A stretch of DNA of 64,000 nucleotides from Synechococcus sp. BSA11S (GTDB taxonomy: Bacteria; Cyanobacteriota; Cyanobacteriia; PCC-6307; Cyanobiaceae). Under the pieces are notes generated by a model. It had not been told where the DNA came from and made no database searches. It saw only the letters and a list, made by a program, of their open reading frames with translations. Numbering within the stretch: the first letter of the stretch is position 1; each line of letters starts with the position of its first letter. Both the position numbers and the translations under genes were made by a program. The stretch covers positions 1 to 64,000 of the forward strand of contig NZ_VNWP01000005.1 in NCBI RefSeq assembly GCF_014224355.1, read 5' to 3'. Shown here piece by piece: positions 27,106 to 37,685 of this stretch.

Positions 27106-29127
27106 TCAGTTGGAAGCGGTGGAACGCCGACGGCGCACGCGGTTGGCGGGCATCTCGGGTTCCTCACGCTTGGCCGCTGCGGCCTCAACGACAGGTGCCA
27201 GCGTGGGGGTCTTGACGACGGCGGGTGCCGTGGCCGTGGAGGCAGCAGCGCCGGCGGGCTGAACGCGCTGGGGAGCCGGGGCGTGGTTGCGGATCACAGG
27301 TTCGCGGCTTCCCCCATCGCGACCACCGTGGCGGCCACCACGGGGGGCCGGACGGCTGTCGGGCTCGGCATCGGCACGTCCCTTGTAGGCCGGGGTGCCG
27401 GCTGGAGCCGGCTGCACCAGGCAGATGATCAGAGGCTCCACCTGCAGCTCCCGGCGCAGGCGCCGTTGCAGACCGACCTCGATCTCCCGCTGCACGCCCA
27501 CCCAGTCGACATCGGGGGCCGTGCCACCGGTGTTGCGGGCCAGCTGCTTCCAGCGGTTCTCGAGCACCCAGCCGATCTCCCTCTCAGCCCAGATCGAGAG
27601 CCGGCGCGCATCGGCCGTGGTGACCACACCGCGCAGGTTGACCCGTGGCGGAGCACCCATCACGCCGTCGGTGCTGATCACGGTCAGGAGGGTGATCACG
27701 CCGTCTTCGGCCAGTTGCTGCCGCTCCTTCAGCACCCGGGTGTCGACGATGCCGTTGCGGGAGGCATCGAGCAGCTCGATGCCGGCCTTGACGGGATCCC
27801 CCTTGTGGATGGAGCTGGGGGTGAGCTCCACCACATCCCCGTTGTCGATGATCAGCATGTTGTCGGCGGGGATCCCCATCGACTGGGCCGTGCGCGAGTG
27901 GCACACGAGCATGCGGTGCTCACCATGCACCGGCACGAAGAACTTCGGCCTGGTGAGGGCCAGCATCAGCTTGTGGTCTTCCTGGCAGCCATGGCCCGAT
28001 ACGTGGATGCCTTCGCCCTTGCCATAGACCACCTTGGCCCCCATCATCATCAGCCGGTCGATGGTGTTGACCACCGAAATGGTGTTCCCGGGGATCGGGC
28101 TGGCGGAGAAGATGATCGTGTCGGTGGGTTTGACCTGCACCTGAGGATGTTCACCGCGGGAGATGCGGCTGAGCGCGGCCAGGGGTTCGCCCTGGCTTCC
28201 GGTCATCAGCAGCAGGGTTTCGCGGTCAGGGAGGTCGCGGATCTGCTTGATCGGCACGAACAGCTCATCGGGGCAGCGGATGTAGCCGAGCTCCCGGGCC
28301 TTGGCGATCACGTTGAGCATGGAGCGGCCCAGCAGACCCACCTTGCGGCCATGCTTCATGGCCAGCTCCAGGATCATCGAAACCCGGTGCACGGAACTGG
28401 CGAAGGTGGTCACGATCACGCGGCCATCGGAATTGGCGAAATGGCGATCGAGGTTCGGGTACACCGCCCGCTCCGGCGGGGTGAAGCCAGGCACTTCGGC
28501 ATTGGTGGAATCACTGAACAGGCAGAGCACGCCCTGCTCGCCGTAGTGGGCCATCCGCTGGATGTCGAAGTATTCACCATCCACAGGCGTGTGATCGAAC
28601 TTGAAGTCTCCGGTGAAAATCACCACTCCCACGGGAGTGGTGATCGCCAGGCTGAAGCTGTCGGCGATGGAGTGGGTGTTGCGGATGAACTCCACCTGAA
28701 AATGCTGGCCCACCTTGACCACATCCCGTGGGCTCACCGTCTGGATCACAGTGCGGTCGGTGACGGCGGCCTCCTCCATCTTTCCCTGCAGCATCGACAT
28801 GGCCAGCCTGGGGCCATAGATCACCGGGATGTTGAAGTTCTTGAGGTGGTGGGGAATGCCGCCGATGTGATCTTCATGACCGTGGGTCACGATCATGCCG
28901 CGGATGCGCTTCTGGTTTTCACGCAGGTAGCTGGTGTCGGGCAGCACCACGTTGACGCCGTGCATGCCATCACTGGGGAATGCCAGTCCGGCATCCACCA
29001 GCATCAGCTCATCGCCGTATTCGAACACGCAGGTGTTCTTGCCGATCTCATGAAGACCTCCGAGGGGAATCACCCGCAGGGTGGGCTGGTTCGTGGCGGT
29101 GGCCTTCTTGTTGTTGCTTGAGCTCAT
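27106..29127 (-). CDS. rnj: Ribonuclease J
   Basis: Metallo-beta-lactamase/beta-CASP ribonuclease (673 aa) with 5'-3' exo- and endonuclease activity in mRNA turnover and rRNA processing. The catalytic metal motif is VTHGHEDHIGGIPHHL, NTHSIADSF and FTGDFKFDHT supply further ligands, and SGHGCQEDHKLM is the beta-CASP part. After residue about 550 the protein continues into a Gly/Arg/Ala-rich low-complexity tail (for example RGGRHGGRDGGS) ending in RRRRS, which may bind RNA or partner proteins. The start is the ATG at 29127, just before the globular core. Confidence 0.95.
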   Translation of the reverse strand: MSSSNNKKATATNQPTLRVIPLGGLHEIGKNTCVFEYGDELMLVDAGLAFPSDGMHGVNVVLPDTSYLRENQKRIRGMIVTHGHEDHIGGIPHHLKNFNIPVIYGPRLAMSMLQGKMEEAAVTDRTVIQTVSPRDVVKVGQHFQVEFIRNTHSIADSFSLAITTPVGVVIFTGDFKFDHTPVDGEYFDIQRMAHYGEQGVLCLFSDSTNAEVPGFTPPERAVYPNLDRHFANSDGRVIVTTFASSVHRVSMILELAMKHGRKVGLLGRSMLNVIAKARELGYIRCPDELFVPIKQIRDLPDRETLLLMTGSQGEPLAALSRISRGEHPQVQVKPTDTIIFSASPIPGNTISVVNTIDRLMMMGAKVVYGKGEGIHVSGHGCQEDHKLMLALTRPKFFVPVHGEHRMLVCHSRTAQSMGIPADNMLIIDNGDVVELTPSSIHKGDPVKAGIELLDASRNGIVDTRVLKERQQLAEDGVITLLTVISTDGVMGAPPRVNLRGVVTTADARRLSIWAEREIGWVLENRWKQLARNTGGTAPDVDWVGVQREIEVGLQRRLRRELQVEPLIICLVQPAPAGTPAYKGRADAEPDSRPAPRGGRHGGRDGGSREPVIRNHAPAPQRVQPAGAAASTATAPAVVKTPTLAPVVEAAAAKREEPEMPANRVRRRRSTASN

Positions 29128-29224
29128 GGGGTGTGGAACGAAGGATTGAAGGAAAGTCGTACGGAATCTGGTGTTGCTGTTGCGAGAACTCCAGGCCGCA
29201 CAGCGCCGGAGCCGAGCCATGGCG

Positions 29225-30121
29225 TCAGGTGGGACGCAGGGCAGCCAGGGCGGTGGTCAATCGGGCACGGACGTCGCTGTCGGCGGAGACCAGCGGAAGA
29301 CGGGGGGACCCCACGGGCCAGCCCTCCAGTTCAAGGGCGGCTTTGACGGGAATCGGATTGGTGGTGGAGAACAGAGCCCGGCAGAGGGGCAGCAGGCGTT
29401 CATGCAGGCTGAGGGCCGTGGCCAGCTCGCCGGCCAGAAAGGCGGAGATCATGCGCTGGATCAAGGGCCCCACCAGATGGCTGGCCACACTCACCACGCC
29501 GACGGCGCCCACGGCCAGCATCGGCAGGGTGAGGGCATCGTCGCCGCTGTAGATCGCCAGACGGTCGCCGCAGAGCAGCCGCAACTGGCTGACTTCCGCG
29601 GTGCTGCCGCTGGCGGCCTTGTAGCTCACCACATTGGGGAGATCGAGCAGGCGGGCCGTGGTACTGGGCTCGAGGCTGCAGCCGGTGCGGCCGGGGATGT
29701 TGTAAAGCATCACCGGCAGGCGGGGGGCCGCCTGGGCGATCGCCCGGAAATGGGCTTCCAGCCCCTCCTGGGGCGGCTTGTTGTAGTAAGGGACCACCAC
29801 CAGGGCGCCGTCGGCGCCTTCGTCGGCCGCCCGCCCGATCGCCTCGATGGCCTCAGAGGTGCTGTTGCTGCCAGCTCCGGCCAGCACCGTGGCTCGCCCC
29901 GACACCGCGGTCTTCACCGCATCAAACAGATCGTGCTGCTCCTGCCAGCTCAGGGTGGGGGATTCGCCGGTGGTGCCGCAGAGCACAAGCCCGTCGGAGC
30001 CGTGATCCACCAGGTGCTGCGCCAGACGGGCCGCCAGATCGAGATCGACCGCTCCATCCGGACGGAACGGGGTGACCATCGCGGTCAGCACCCGACCGAA
30101 GGGCGGTTGGCGTTGGCCCAT
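29225..30121 (-). CDS. dapA: 4-hydroxy-tetrahydrodipicolinate synthase
   Basis: Class I aldolase (298 aa) condensing pyruvate with aspartate semialdehyde, the branch point to lysine and diaminopimelate. The substrate loop is [11 protein letters not shown], and the Schiff-base Lys is in [10 protein letters not shown] at about residue 168, 28 residues after the proton-relay Tyr in LYNIPGRTG. That spacing matches E. coli DapA. The ATG at 30121 lies 5 bp past the asd stop; a TTG at 30130 would overlap asd. asd makes its substrate, so the pair forms a functional operon. Confidence 0.96.
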   Translation of the reverse strand: MGQRQPPFGRVLTAMVTPFRPDGAVDLDLAARLAQHLVDHGSDGLVLCGTTGESPTLSWQEQHDLFDAVKTAVSGRATVLAGAGSNSTSEAIEAIGRAADEGADGALVVVPYYNKPPQEGLEAHFRAIAQAAPRLPVMLYNIPGRTGCSLEPSTTARLLDLPNVVSYKAASGSTAEVSQLRLLCGDRLAIYSGDDALTLPMLAVGAVGVVSVASHLVGPLIQRMISAFLAGELATALSLHERLLPLCRALFSTTNPIPVKAALELEGWPVGSPRLPLVSADSDVRARLTTALAALRPT

Positions 30122-30126
30122 GGCGC

Positions 30127-31230
30127 TCAAACCGCACCTCCCACAGCGGACTCGGACGGGGCCCCGGCAGGCTGGGCAGCAGCCTCATGCCGGGCTGGAT
30201 CCAGCAGCAACTCGGCGATCTGAACAGCATTGAGCGCCGCTCCCTTGCGGATCTGATCGCCGCAGAGCCAGAGCTCGAGGGCGTTGGGTTCGCTGAGGTC
30301 CTGGCGGATGCGTCCCACCGCCACCGGATCACGGCCGGCGACATCGGTGGGCATCGGGAAACGGTTGGCGGCGAAATCCTCGAGCAGCTCCACCCCCGGG
30401 GCCGCCGCCAGCAGAGCCCGGGCCTCCGCGACGGGGAAGGGGTGCTCGAACTCGATGTTCACCGCCTCGGAGTGGGCCCGCAGCACCGGCACCCGCACGC
30501 AGGTGGCCGACAGCCGCAGCTCCGGCAGGCCCATGATCTTGCGGGTTTCGTGCAGCATCTTGAGCTCCTCCTCGCAGTAGCCGCTGGGCTGGAGCGGTGA
30601 GTTGTGCAGGAAGAGATTGAAGGCCAGGGAATGGGGCAGCACCTCGCTCACCGGCTCCCCCCCATCGAGAACGGTGCGGCTGAGTTCACGCAGTTCCTCC
30701 ATCGCCCGGGCACCGGCACCACTGGCCGACTGGTAGGTGCTCACCACCACCCGCCGGATCGCACGACGGGACTGCAGAGGCGCCAGGGCCAGGGTGAGCA
30801 GGATCGTGGTGCAGTTGGGGTTGGCGATGATTCCCCGGTGGCCCTGGGCCGCCTCGGGATTCACCTCGGGGACCACCAGCGGCACCTCGGGATCGAGGCG
30901 GAAGGCACTGGAGTTGTCGATCACCACGGCACCGGCCGCCACCGCCACCGGCGCCCAGCGCCTGGAGATCGAGCCGCCGGCGGAGGCCAGCACCACATCC
31001 ACCCCCTGGAAAGAGGCAGCGTCGACCGCCTCGATGCCGTACTCACGGCCCTGCCAGATCAGCCGTCGTCCGGCGGAGCGGGGGGACGCCAGCAGGCGCA
31101 GCTCACCGACCGGGAAGCGGCGTTCGTGCAGAAGCGCCAGCAACTCCTGGCCCACAGCACCGGTGGCTCCGAGCACGGCCACGGTCAGGGGCCGCCTCGG
31201 CAGAGGTTGAACGGTGGCGGTGGTTGACAA
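30127..31230 (-). CDS. asd: Aspartate-semialdehyde dehydrogenase
   Basis: Reduces aspartyl phosphate to aspartate semialdehyde with NADPH, feeding dapA directly downstream. The NADP loop is [17 protein letters not shown], and [10 protein letters not shown] and [10 protein letters not shown] follow. The catalytic Cys is in [12 protein letters not shown], and [10 protein letters not shown] carries the active-site His region. The start is uncertain: a TTG at 31230 (367 aa) is chosen because the conserved core starts 15 residues later, and a TTG at 31311 or 31236 is possible. An Ala/Pro-rich tail of about 20 residues extends past the usual end. Confidence 0.93.
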   Translation of the reverse strand: MSTTATVQPLPRRPLTVAVLGATGAVGQELLALLHERRFPVGELRLLASPRSAGRRLIWQGREYGIEAVDAASFQGVDVVLASAGGSISRRWAPVAVAAGAVVIDNSSAFRLDPEVPLVVPEVNPEAAQGHRGIIANPNCTTILLTLALAPLQSRRAIRRVVVSTYQSASGAGARAMEELRELSRTVLDGGEPVSEVLPHSLAFNLFLHNSPLQPSGYCEEELKMLHETRKIMGLPELRLSATCVRVPVLRAHSEAVNIEFEHPFPVAEARALLAAAPGVELLEDFAANRFPMPTDVAGRDPVAVGRIRQDLSEPNALELWLCGDQIRKGAALNAVQIAELLLDPARHEAAAQPAGAPSESAVGGAV

Positions 31231-31652
31231 CGGCAACAGGGGGTGAAAACGCTGGTCCTGGTGGCTGGGCCTGGACCCGATCAAGGGGGAACCCGGGGTG
31301 GGTCGAGGCAAACGCCATTGGCGCGGATGGGGATGGCTCCGGTGAACCGGGATGAGCCATCAGAAGGGGCTGGGGGAAGGTTGGAAGAGTTGCGGGGGAA
31401 CGGGAAAGACTGGATGAGCCTGGGCCAGCGTCACGCTCCGTGAGGAGGAGGGAGCTGAGCACGGTGGACCGAAGGCTCGAAGCGGAACCGAATGGTCCAG
31501 GGGATATCAACGACCGCATGTCGTCTCCCACACAATACGCTGCCCGCGCCGCCGTCGGGAGCTGGCGATGCCCTTGGAAGGCTGGGAGGAGGCCCAGGAG
31601 CACGAGTTCTTAGGATCGCGGGCTGCATCGCCGCGGTCCCGGCCGTTTCTCC
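31231..31652. other. Divergent asd-tig intergenic region
   Basis: About 420 bases between the asd start and the tig ATG contain no gene I can support; open frames here are shadows without motifs. The region should hold the promoters of both units. A -10-like TAGGAT at 31611-31616, about 37 bases before the tig start, is the best candidate for tig. If asd starts further upstream at 31311 the gap shortens to about 340 bases. Confidence 0.5.
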
Positions 31653-33005
31653 ATGAGCTCCGCTTTGAAGGTCAAGACCAGCCCCCGTCCCGGCAGCAGG
31701 CTGGCGCTGGAGGTGGCCGTCCCCGGAGGCCGCTCCCAGGCCAGCTACGAGGCCGCCGTGGCGAAGCTGAGCCGCAGCGTGCGGCTGCCCGGATTCCGCC
31801 AGGGCAAGGTGCCCCGTCCGGTCCTGCTGCAGCAGATCGGCCCGCTGCGGATTCGCGCCACCGCCCTCGAAGACCTGGTCGACAGTGTCTGGCGGGACGC
31901 CCTGGAGCAGGAAAAGATCGAAGCCCTGAGCAGCCCGGAGCTGAGCGAAGGCTTCGAGGCGCTGCTGGAGCGCTTCAGCCCCGGTGAGGACCTCACCCTC
32001 ACCCTCGAGCTGGACGTGCAACCGACCCCCAGCCTCAAGACCACCAAAGGGCTCAAGGCCGAGGCCGAGCTGATCAGCTACGACCCCGCTCGGGTCGACG
32101 AGATGCTCGAGCAATCGCGCCGCCAGCTGGCCACCCTGGTGCCCGTGGAGGACAGGCCCGCGGCCAGCGGCGATCTGGCGGTGGTGGCGTTCAGCGGAAC
32201 CTTCGTCGACACCGATGAGGCGATCGAGGGCGGCAGCTCCGACGCGATGGAGGTGGAACTGGAGGAAAGCCGGATGATCCCCGGCTTCGTGGCGGGCATC
32301 CTCGGCATGGCCGTGGGTGAGGAGCGACAGGTGAGCTGCCGTTTCCCAGACGACTACCCCCAGGAGGCGGCCCAGGGACGGGAGGCCAGCTTCACCATCA
32401 CCCTCAAGGAGCTCAAGGCCCGCGAGCTGCCCGCCCTCGACGACGCCTTTGCCAAGGAGGCCAGCGACAAGGAGACCCTCGCGGAGCTCAGAACCGATCT
32501 GGAGACCCGCCTGCGGGAGGACACCGAGCAGCGGGCCCGCCGCAGCCGCCACGACGCCCTGCTCGCTTCGCTGGTGGAGCAGCTGGAGGTGGATCTGCCC
32601 GAGACCCTGATCCAGCAGGAGATCCGCTCCCTGATCGAGCAGACCGCCTCACAGATCGCCCAGCAGGGGATGGATGTGAAGAAGCTGTTCACCCCCGACC
32701 TGGTGCGCAACCTGATGGACAGCTCCAGGCCCGAGGCCGAGCAGCGGCTGCGGCGCAGCTTCGCCCTCAAGGCCCTGGCCGAGGCGGAAGACATCCGGCC
32801 TGAAGCCGCAGCGATCGAGGCCAAGGTCAAGGAAGTGAGCCAGGGCCTGAGCGACACCAGCTCGATCGATCCGGTTCGCCTGCGCGAGGCCGTGGGCGAA
32901 GACCTGCTGCGGGAGACCCTGCTGGAGTGGCTCGAGGCCAACAGCACCGTCAGCGAGAAAGCGCCTGAAGCCAAGCCGGCCGCCGAGGCCGACGACCAGG
33001 CCTGA
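31653..33005 (+). CDS. tig: Trigger factor
   Basis: Ribosome-associated chaperone and peptidyl-prolyl isomerase (450 aa) that meets nascent chains at the exit tunnel. The ribosome-binding signature is [20 protein letters not shown] near residue 45. The FKBP-like domain spans about residues 160-245 ([39 protein letters not shown]). The long helical C-terminal domain continues to an Ala/Glu-rich tail. It opens the tig-clpP-clpX order widely conserved in bacteria. Confidence 0.97.
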   Translation: MSSALKVKTSPRPGSRLALEVAVPGGRSQASYEAAVAKLSRSVRLPGFRQGKVPRPVLLQQIGPLRIRATALEDLVDSVWRDALEQEKIEALSSPELSEGFEALLERFSPGEDLTLTLELDVQPTPSLKTTKGLKAEAELISYDPARVDEMLEQSRRQLATLVPVEDRPAASGDLAVVAFSGTFVDTDEAIEGGSSDAMEVELEESRMIPGFVAGILGMAVGEERQVSCRFPDDYPQEAAQGREASFTITLKELKARELPALDDAFAKEASDKETLAELRTDLETRLREDTEQRARRSRHDALLASLVEQLEVDLPETLIQQEIRSLIEQTASQIAQQGMDVKKLFTPDLVRNLMDSSRPEAEQRLRRSFALKALAEAEDIRPEAAAIEAKVKEVSQGLSDTSSIDPVRLREAVGEDLLRETLLEWLEANSTVSEKAPEAKPAAEADDQA

Positions 33006-33052
33006 GGCCGCCATAGATTGAACGCCTGCACCGTTTCCCCTGCCCCGGCCGC

Positions 33053-33694
33053 GTGATCGAAGCCCTTCGCTCCCACCCGATCCAGAACACCTGGCAGGCC
33101 TCACCCGGCGTGCTGCCCACGGTGGTGGAGCAGTCGGGGCGAGGGGAGCGGGCGTTCGACATCTATTCCCGCCTGCTGCGGGAGCGAATCATCTTCCTCG
33201 GCACCGGCATCGACGATCAGGTGGCCGACTCCCTGGTGGCCCAGCTGCTGTTCCTGGAGGCGGAGGACCCCGAAAAGGACATTCAGATCTACATCAATTC
33301 CCCCGGGGGATCCGTCACCTCGGGTCTGGCCATCTACGACACCATGCAGCAGGTGGCCCCTGACGTGGTGACGATCTGCTACGGCCTGGCAGCCAGCATG
33401 GGGGCCTTCCTGCTCTCAGGCGGCACCAAGGGCAAGCGGATGGCCCTGCCCAGCGCCCGGATCATGATCCACCAGCCCCTGGGAGGCGCCCAGGGACAGG
33501 CGGTGGACATCGAAATCCAGGCCAAGGAGATCCTCTTTCTCAAGGACACCCTCAACGGTCTGATGGCCGAGCACACCGGTCAGCCCCTCGAGAAGATTGC
33601 GGAAGACACCGACCGCGACTACTTTTTGTCTCCGCCCGAGGCCCTGAGCTACGGCTTGATCGATCGTGTCGTTGATGACACCACTCCGGTTTGA
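33053..33694 (+). CDS. clpP: ATP-dependent Clp protease proteolytic subunit
   Basis: Serine peptidase (213 aa) that forms the barrel degraded into by ClpX- or ClpC-delivered substrates. The catalytic triad is S115 ([11 protein letters not shown]), H140 ([11 protein letters not shown]) and D189 ([10 protein letters not shown]), with spacing equal to E. coli ClpP. The core begins [19 protein letters not shown]. The GTG at 33053 is the annotated-type start, but a short pro-sequence may be cleaved. It lies 89 bp before clpX and probably is co-transcribed with it. Cyanobacteria usually carry several clpP paralogues and a clpR; this is the tig-linked copy. Confidence 0.97.
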   Translation: MIEALRSHPIQNTWQASPGVLPTVVEQSGRGERAFDIYSRLLRERIIFLGTGIDDQVADSLVAQLLFLEAEDPEKDIQIYINSPGGSVTSGLAIYDTMQQVAPDVVTICYGLAASMGAFLLSGGTKGKRMALPSARIMIHQPLGGAQGQAVDIEIQAKEILFLKDTLNGLMAEHTGQPLEKIAEDTDRDYFLSPPEALSYGLIDRVVDDTTPV

Positions 33695-33783
33695 TCCTTA
33701 AGGTCTGCTGACGAACCTCCGGTTCCGGCCGATCCTGGAGCGCCGGACCATGCCCTACCCCCTGACCAGGACGCCCCAGCCCG

Positions 33784-35124
<1,341 letters not shown>

Positions 35125-35216
35125 CCTGAGCGGCAATCCACCCCTGACCGACCTTGCCCGGCACGAGGTCCCGGCGGCAGGGTGAATCAGTACCGCCTTT
35201 CTCCCGATCACAGCCC

Positions 35217-35897
35217 ATGGCAGCCGCCGACCATCTGGAGGTGCCCCGGCAGCACGGGCTGTTCAACCACCACGGCATCGACCTGGGCGATGGCACCGTG
35301 GCCCATTACCTCGAGGGACGCCAGATCCTGCGCTCTCCCCTCGATGAGTTCAGCCGCGGCGAGACCGTGGAGCCCGTGGCCTATGACCCGGCCGAGATCT
35401 CCCCGCCGGGGGTGACCCTGCGCCGGGCCATGGGACGGCTGGGGGAGCAGCGCTACAACCTGATCTTCAACAACTGCGAACACTTCGCGATCTGGTGCAA
35501 GACCGGTCGTCACCGCAGCGCCCAGGTGGAGGGCTGGCTCCACACCGGCAGCCTGGGCGCTTTGATGCTTGGTCAGCTGGTGCCGGCGGCCCTGATCACC
35601 GGCGTGCGCCTGCTGCTCCGGAAGGGCCTCAGCCTGGATGGCGCGCAGCTGGAGAAGGGCCGGGTGCTGGCGCAGCAGAGCCTGGAGCAACTCGATGGCC
35701 TGCGCCTGAAGCTGCAGCAGAAACTGGAGACGGAACTGGCCCGGGCCGAAACGCGCTGGGGGGAGGGCAGAGACGGCGCTTCCGAGCAGTTCGTGACCCT
35801 GCGCCTGGCGGCCCAGAACCTGGCCGATCAGCTGGAAGAGGTGGAGGAGATGGAGGACCGCCTGGAGCGGCTGCTGGCCCCGAAACCCTCTGAGTAG
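35217..35897 (+). CDS. LRAT-domain protein
   Basis: Protein of 226 aa whose first 100 residues form an LRAT/NlpC-P60-like thiol hydrolase or acyltransferase domain. The predicted catalytic set is H19 and H30 (FNHHGIDLGDGTVAHYLEG) and C87 in the NCEHF motif (NLIFNNCEHFAIWCKTG). A hydrophobic stretch (SLGALMLGQLVPAALITGV) follows, and the rest is predicted coiled coil (LEQLDGLRLKLQQKLETEL, LADQLEEVEEMEDRLERL). Related domains act on lipid acyl chains or peptides. The gene lies between clpX and dnaX, 4 bp before dnaX. The ATG at 35217 is chosen because the domain starts right after it. Substrate unknown. Confidence 0.8.
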   Translation: MAAADHLEVPRQHGLFNHHGIDLGDGTVAHYLEGRQILRSPLDEFSRGETVEPVAYDPAEISPPGVTLRRAMGRLGEQRYNLIFNNCEHFAIWCKTGRHRSAQVEGWLHTGSLGALMLGQLVPAALITGVRLLLRKGLSLDGAQLEKGRVLAQQSLEQLDGLRLKLQQKLETELARAETRWGEGRDGASEQFVTLRLAAQNLADQLEEVEEMEDRLERLLAPKPSE

Positions 35898-35901
35898 CCT
35901 C

Positions 35902-37674
35902 ATGGCCCAGGCCGTCCGGGGAGCACCCGCCATGACCCAGGCCCGTGCCTACCTGCCCCTGCCCCAGAAATACAGACCCCAGCGCTTCGACCAGCTGGTG
36001 GGGCAGGAAGCGATCGCCTCCACCCTCAGCAGTGCCCTGCGCCAGAACCGGATCGCACCGGCCTACCTGTTCAGCGGACCCCGGGGCACGGGCAAGACCT
36101 CCAGCGCCCGGATCCTGGCGCGGTCGCTCAATTGCCTGGAAGCGGCAGGACCCACTCCCGAACCCTGTGGGGTCTGTGAGCTCTGCCGTTCGATCACCGC
36201 CGGCAACGCCCTGGATGTGATCGAGATCGATGCCGCCTCCAACACCGGTGTCGACAACATCCGTGAGCTGATCGAGCGCTCCCGCTTCGCGCCGGTGCAG
36301 GCCCGCTGGAAGGTCTACGTGATCGATGAGTGCCACATGCTCTCGACCGCCGCCTTCAACGCCCTGCTCAAGACCCTGGAGGAACCCCCGCCGCGGGTGG
36401 TGTTCGTGCTGGCCACCACCGATCCCCAGCGGGTGCTGCCCACGATCCTCTCCCGCTGCCAGCGCTTCGATTTCCGCCGGATTCCCCTGGAGGCCCTCGA
36501 GGGCCACCTGCGTTTCATCGCCGGCGCAGAGGAGATCGGCATCACCCCGGAGGCCCTGCACGTGGTGGCGTTGCGGGCCCAGGGGGGCCTGCGGGATGCC
36601 GAGAGCCTGCTCGACCAGCTCAGCCTGCTGAGCGCACCGATCGAGGCTGCGGCGGTGTGGGAACTGCTCGGCGCCGTGCCAGAGCAGGAGCTTCTGGACC
36701 TGGTGGCGGCCATGGGAGCGGGTGATCCCGTGGGAATCCTCGAGACCTGCCGCCGCCTGCTCGATCGGGGCCGGGAGCCGGGAGCCCTGCTGCAGGGTCT
36801 GGCCAGTCTGCTGCGGGATCTGGTGCTGGCCGGGGTGGCCCCGGACCGGCTGGAACTCACCGCGGTCAGTGCCCAGCTGCAGCCTCTGTTACCCGAGCAG
36901 GCCCGCCGCATCGGCAAGGCAAGGCTGCTCAGCTGGCAGGCGCATCTCAAGGGCAGCGAACAGCAACTGCGCCAGAGCGCCCAGCCCAGGCTCTGGCTGG
37001 AGGTGCTGCTGCTGGGGCTGATCGCCGAGGCCGCGAGGTCCAACACCAGTCCTCCAGCACCGCCGGCAGCGAAGCCAGCAGCACCGCCCGCTTCGCCCCC
37101 GGCTCCAGAGACAACCGCAGCAGCGCCCCAGGCCCAGCCAGCGGCTGCGCCCCCTGCCGCGCCGCCAGCCCCTGCTGCTGGCCCGGAGAGTCAGGATCTC
37201 GGGGAGCTCTGGCAGCAGATCCTCTCCAGCCTGGAGCTGCCCTCCACCCGGATGCTGCTCTCCCAGCAGGCCTCTCTGCTGCGCCTTGATGGTCAACGGG
37301 CCGTGGTGCGGGTCAGCGGCAAGTGGATCGCCATGGTGCAGAGCCGGCTTCCCCTGCTGGAGACCGCCCTGCTCCAGGCCCTGGGCAGCCCCCGCCAGGT
37401 GCTGCTGGAAGCGTCCGAGCAGTCCGGCAGCAGTCCTGTGGCGGCCGCGGTCGTGTCCCCACCCTTGGTGCCGGTACCGGTGGTGCCTGTGGTCCCGGTG
37501 GAGCCGGTGGTGCCAGCCCCGCCAGTCCCGACTCCACCTCCAGGACCAACCCCGGCACCTGAGCCACCGCGAACCGGGGAGCCCGGTGAGCGATCAGAGC
37601 GGCAACCGCTCGACGATCAGGCCCGCCGTCTGGCCGACTTCTTCAACGGCGAAGTGGTCAGCCTGGAGGAATGA
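35902..37674 (+). CDS. dnaX: DNA polymerase III subunit gamma/tau
   Basis: Clamp-loader ATPase (590 aa). Walker A is LFSGPRGTGKTSSARIL, the four-Cys zinc site is NCLEAAGPTPEPCGVCELC, Walker B is VYVIDECHMLS, and the sensor motif is LSRCQRFDFRRI. After about residue 370 it has two Pro/Ala/Val-rich linkers flanking a small conserved C-terminal domain (LWQQILSSLELPSTRMLLSQ). A shorter gamma form by frameshifting is not evident. An ATG at 35932 (MTQARAYLPL) is an equally good start. No intein was seen. Confidence 0.95.
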   Translation: MAQAVRGAPAMTQARAYLPLPQKYRPQRFDQLVGQEAIASTLSSALRQNRIAPAYLFSGPRGTGKTSSARILARSLNCLEAAGPTPEPCGVCELCRSITAGNALDVIEIDAASNTGVDNIRELIERSRFAPVQARWKVYVIDECHMLSTAAFNALLKTLEEPPPRVVFVLATTDPQRVLPTILSRCQRFDFRRIPLEALEGHLRFIAGAEEIGITPEALHVVALRAQGGLRDAESLLDQLSLLSAPIEAAAVWELLGAVPEQELLDLVAAMGAGDPVGILETCRRLLDRGREPGALLQGLASLLRDLVLAGVAPDRLELTAVSAQLQPLLPEQARRIGKARLLSWQAHLKGSEQQLRQSAQPRLWLEVLLLGLIAEAARSNTSPPAPPAAKPAAPPASPPAPETTAAAPQAQPAAAPPAAPPAPAAGPESQDLGELWQQILSSLELPSTRMLLSQQASLLRLDGQRAVVRVSGKWIAMVQSRLPLLETALLQALGSPRQVLLEASEQSGSSPVAAAVVSPPLVPVPVVPVVPVEPVVPAPPVPTPPPGPTPAPEPPRTGEPGERSERQPLDDQARRLADFFNGEVVSLEE

Positions 37675-37685
37675 ACCAGGCCGGT

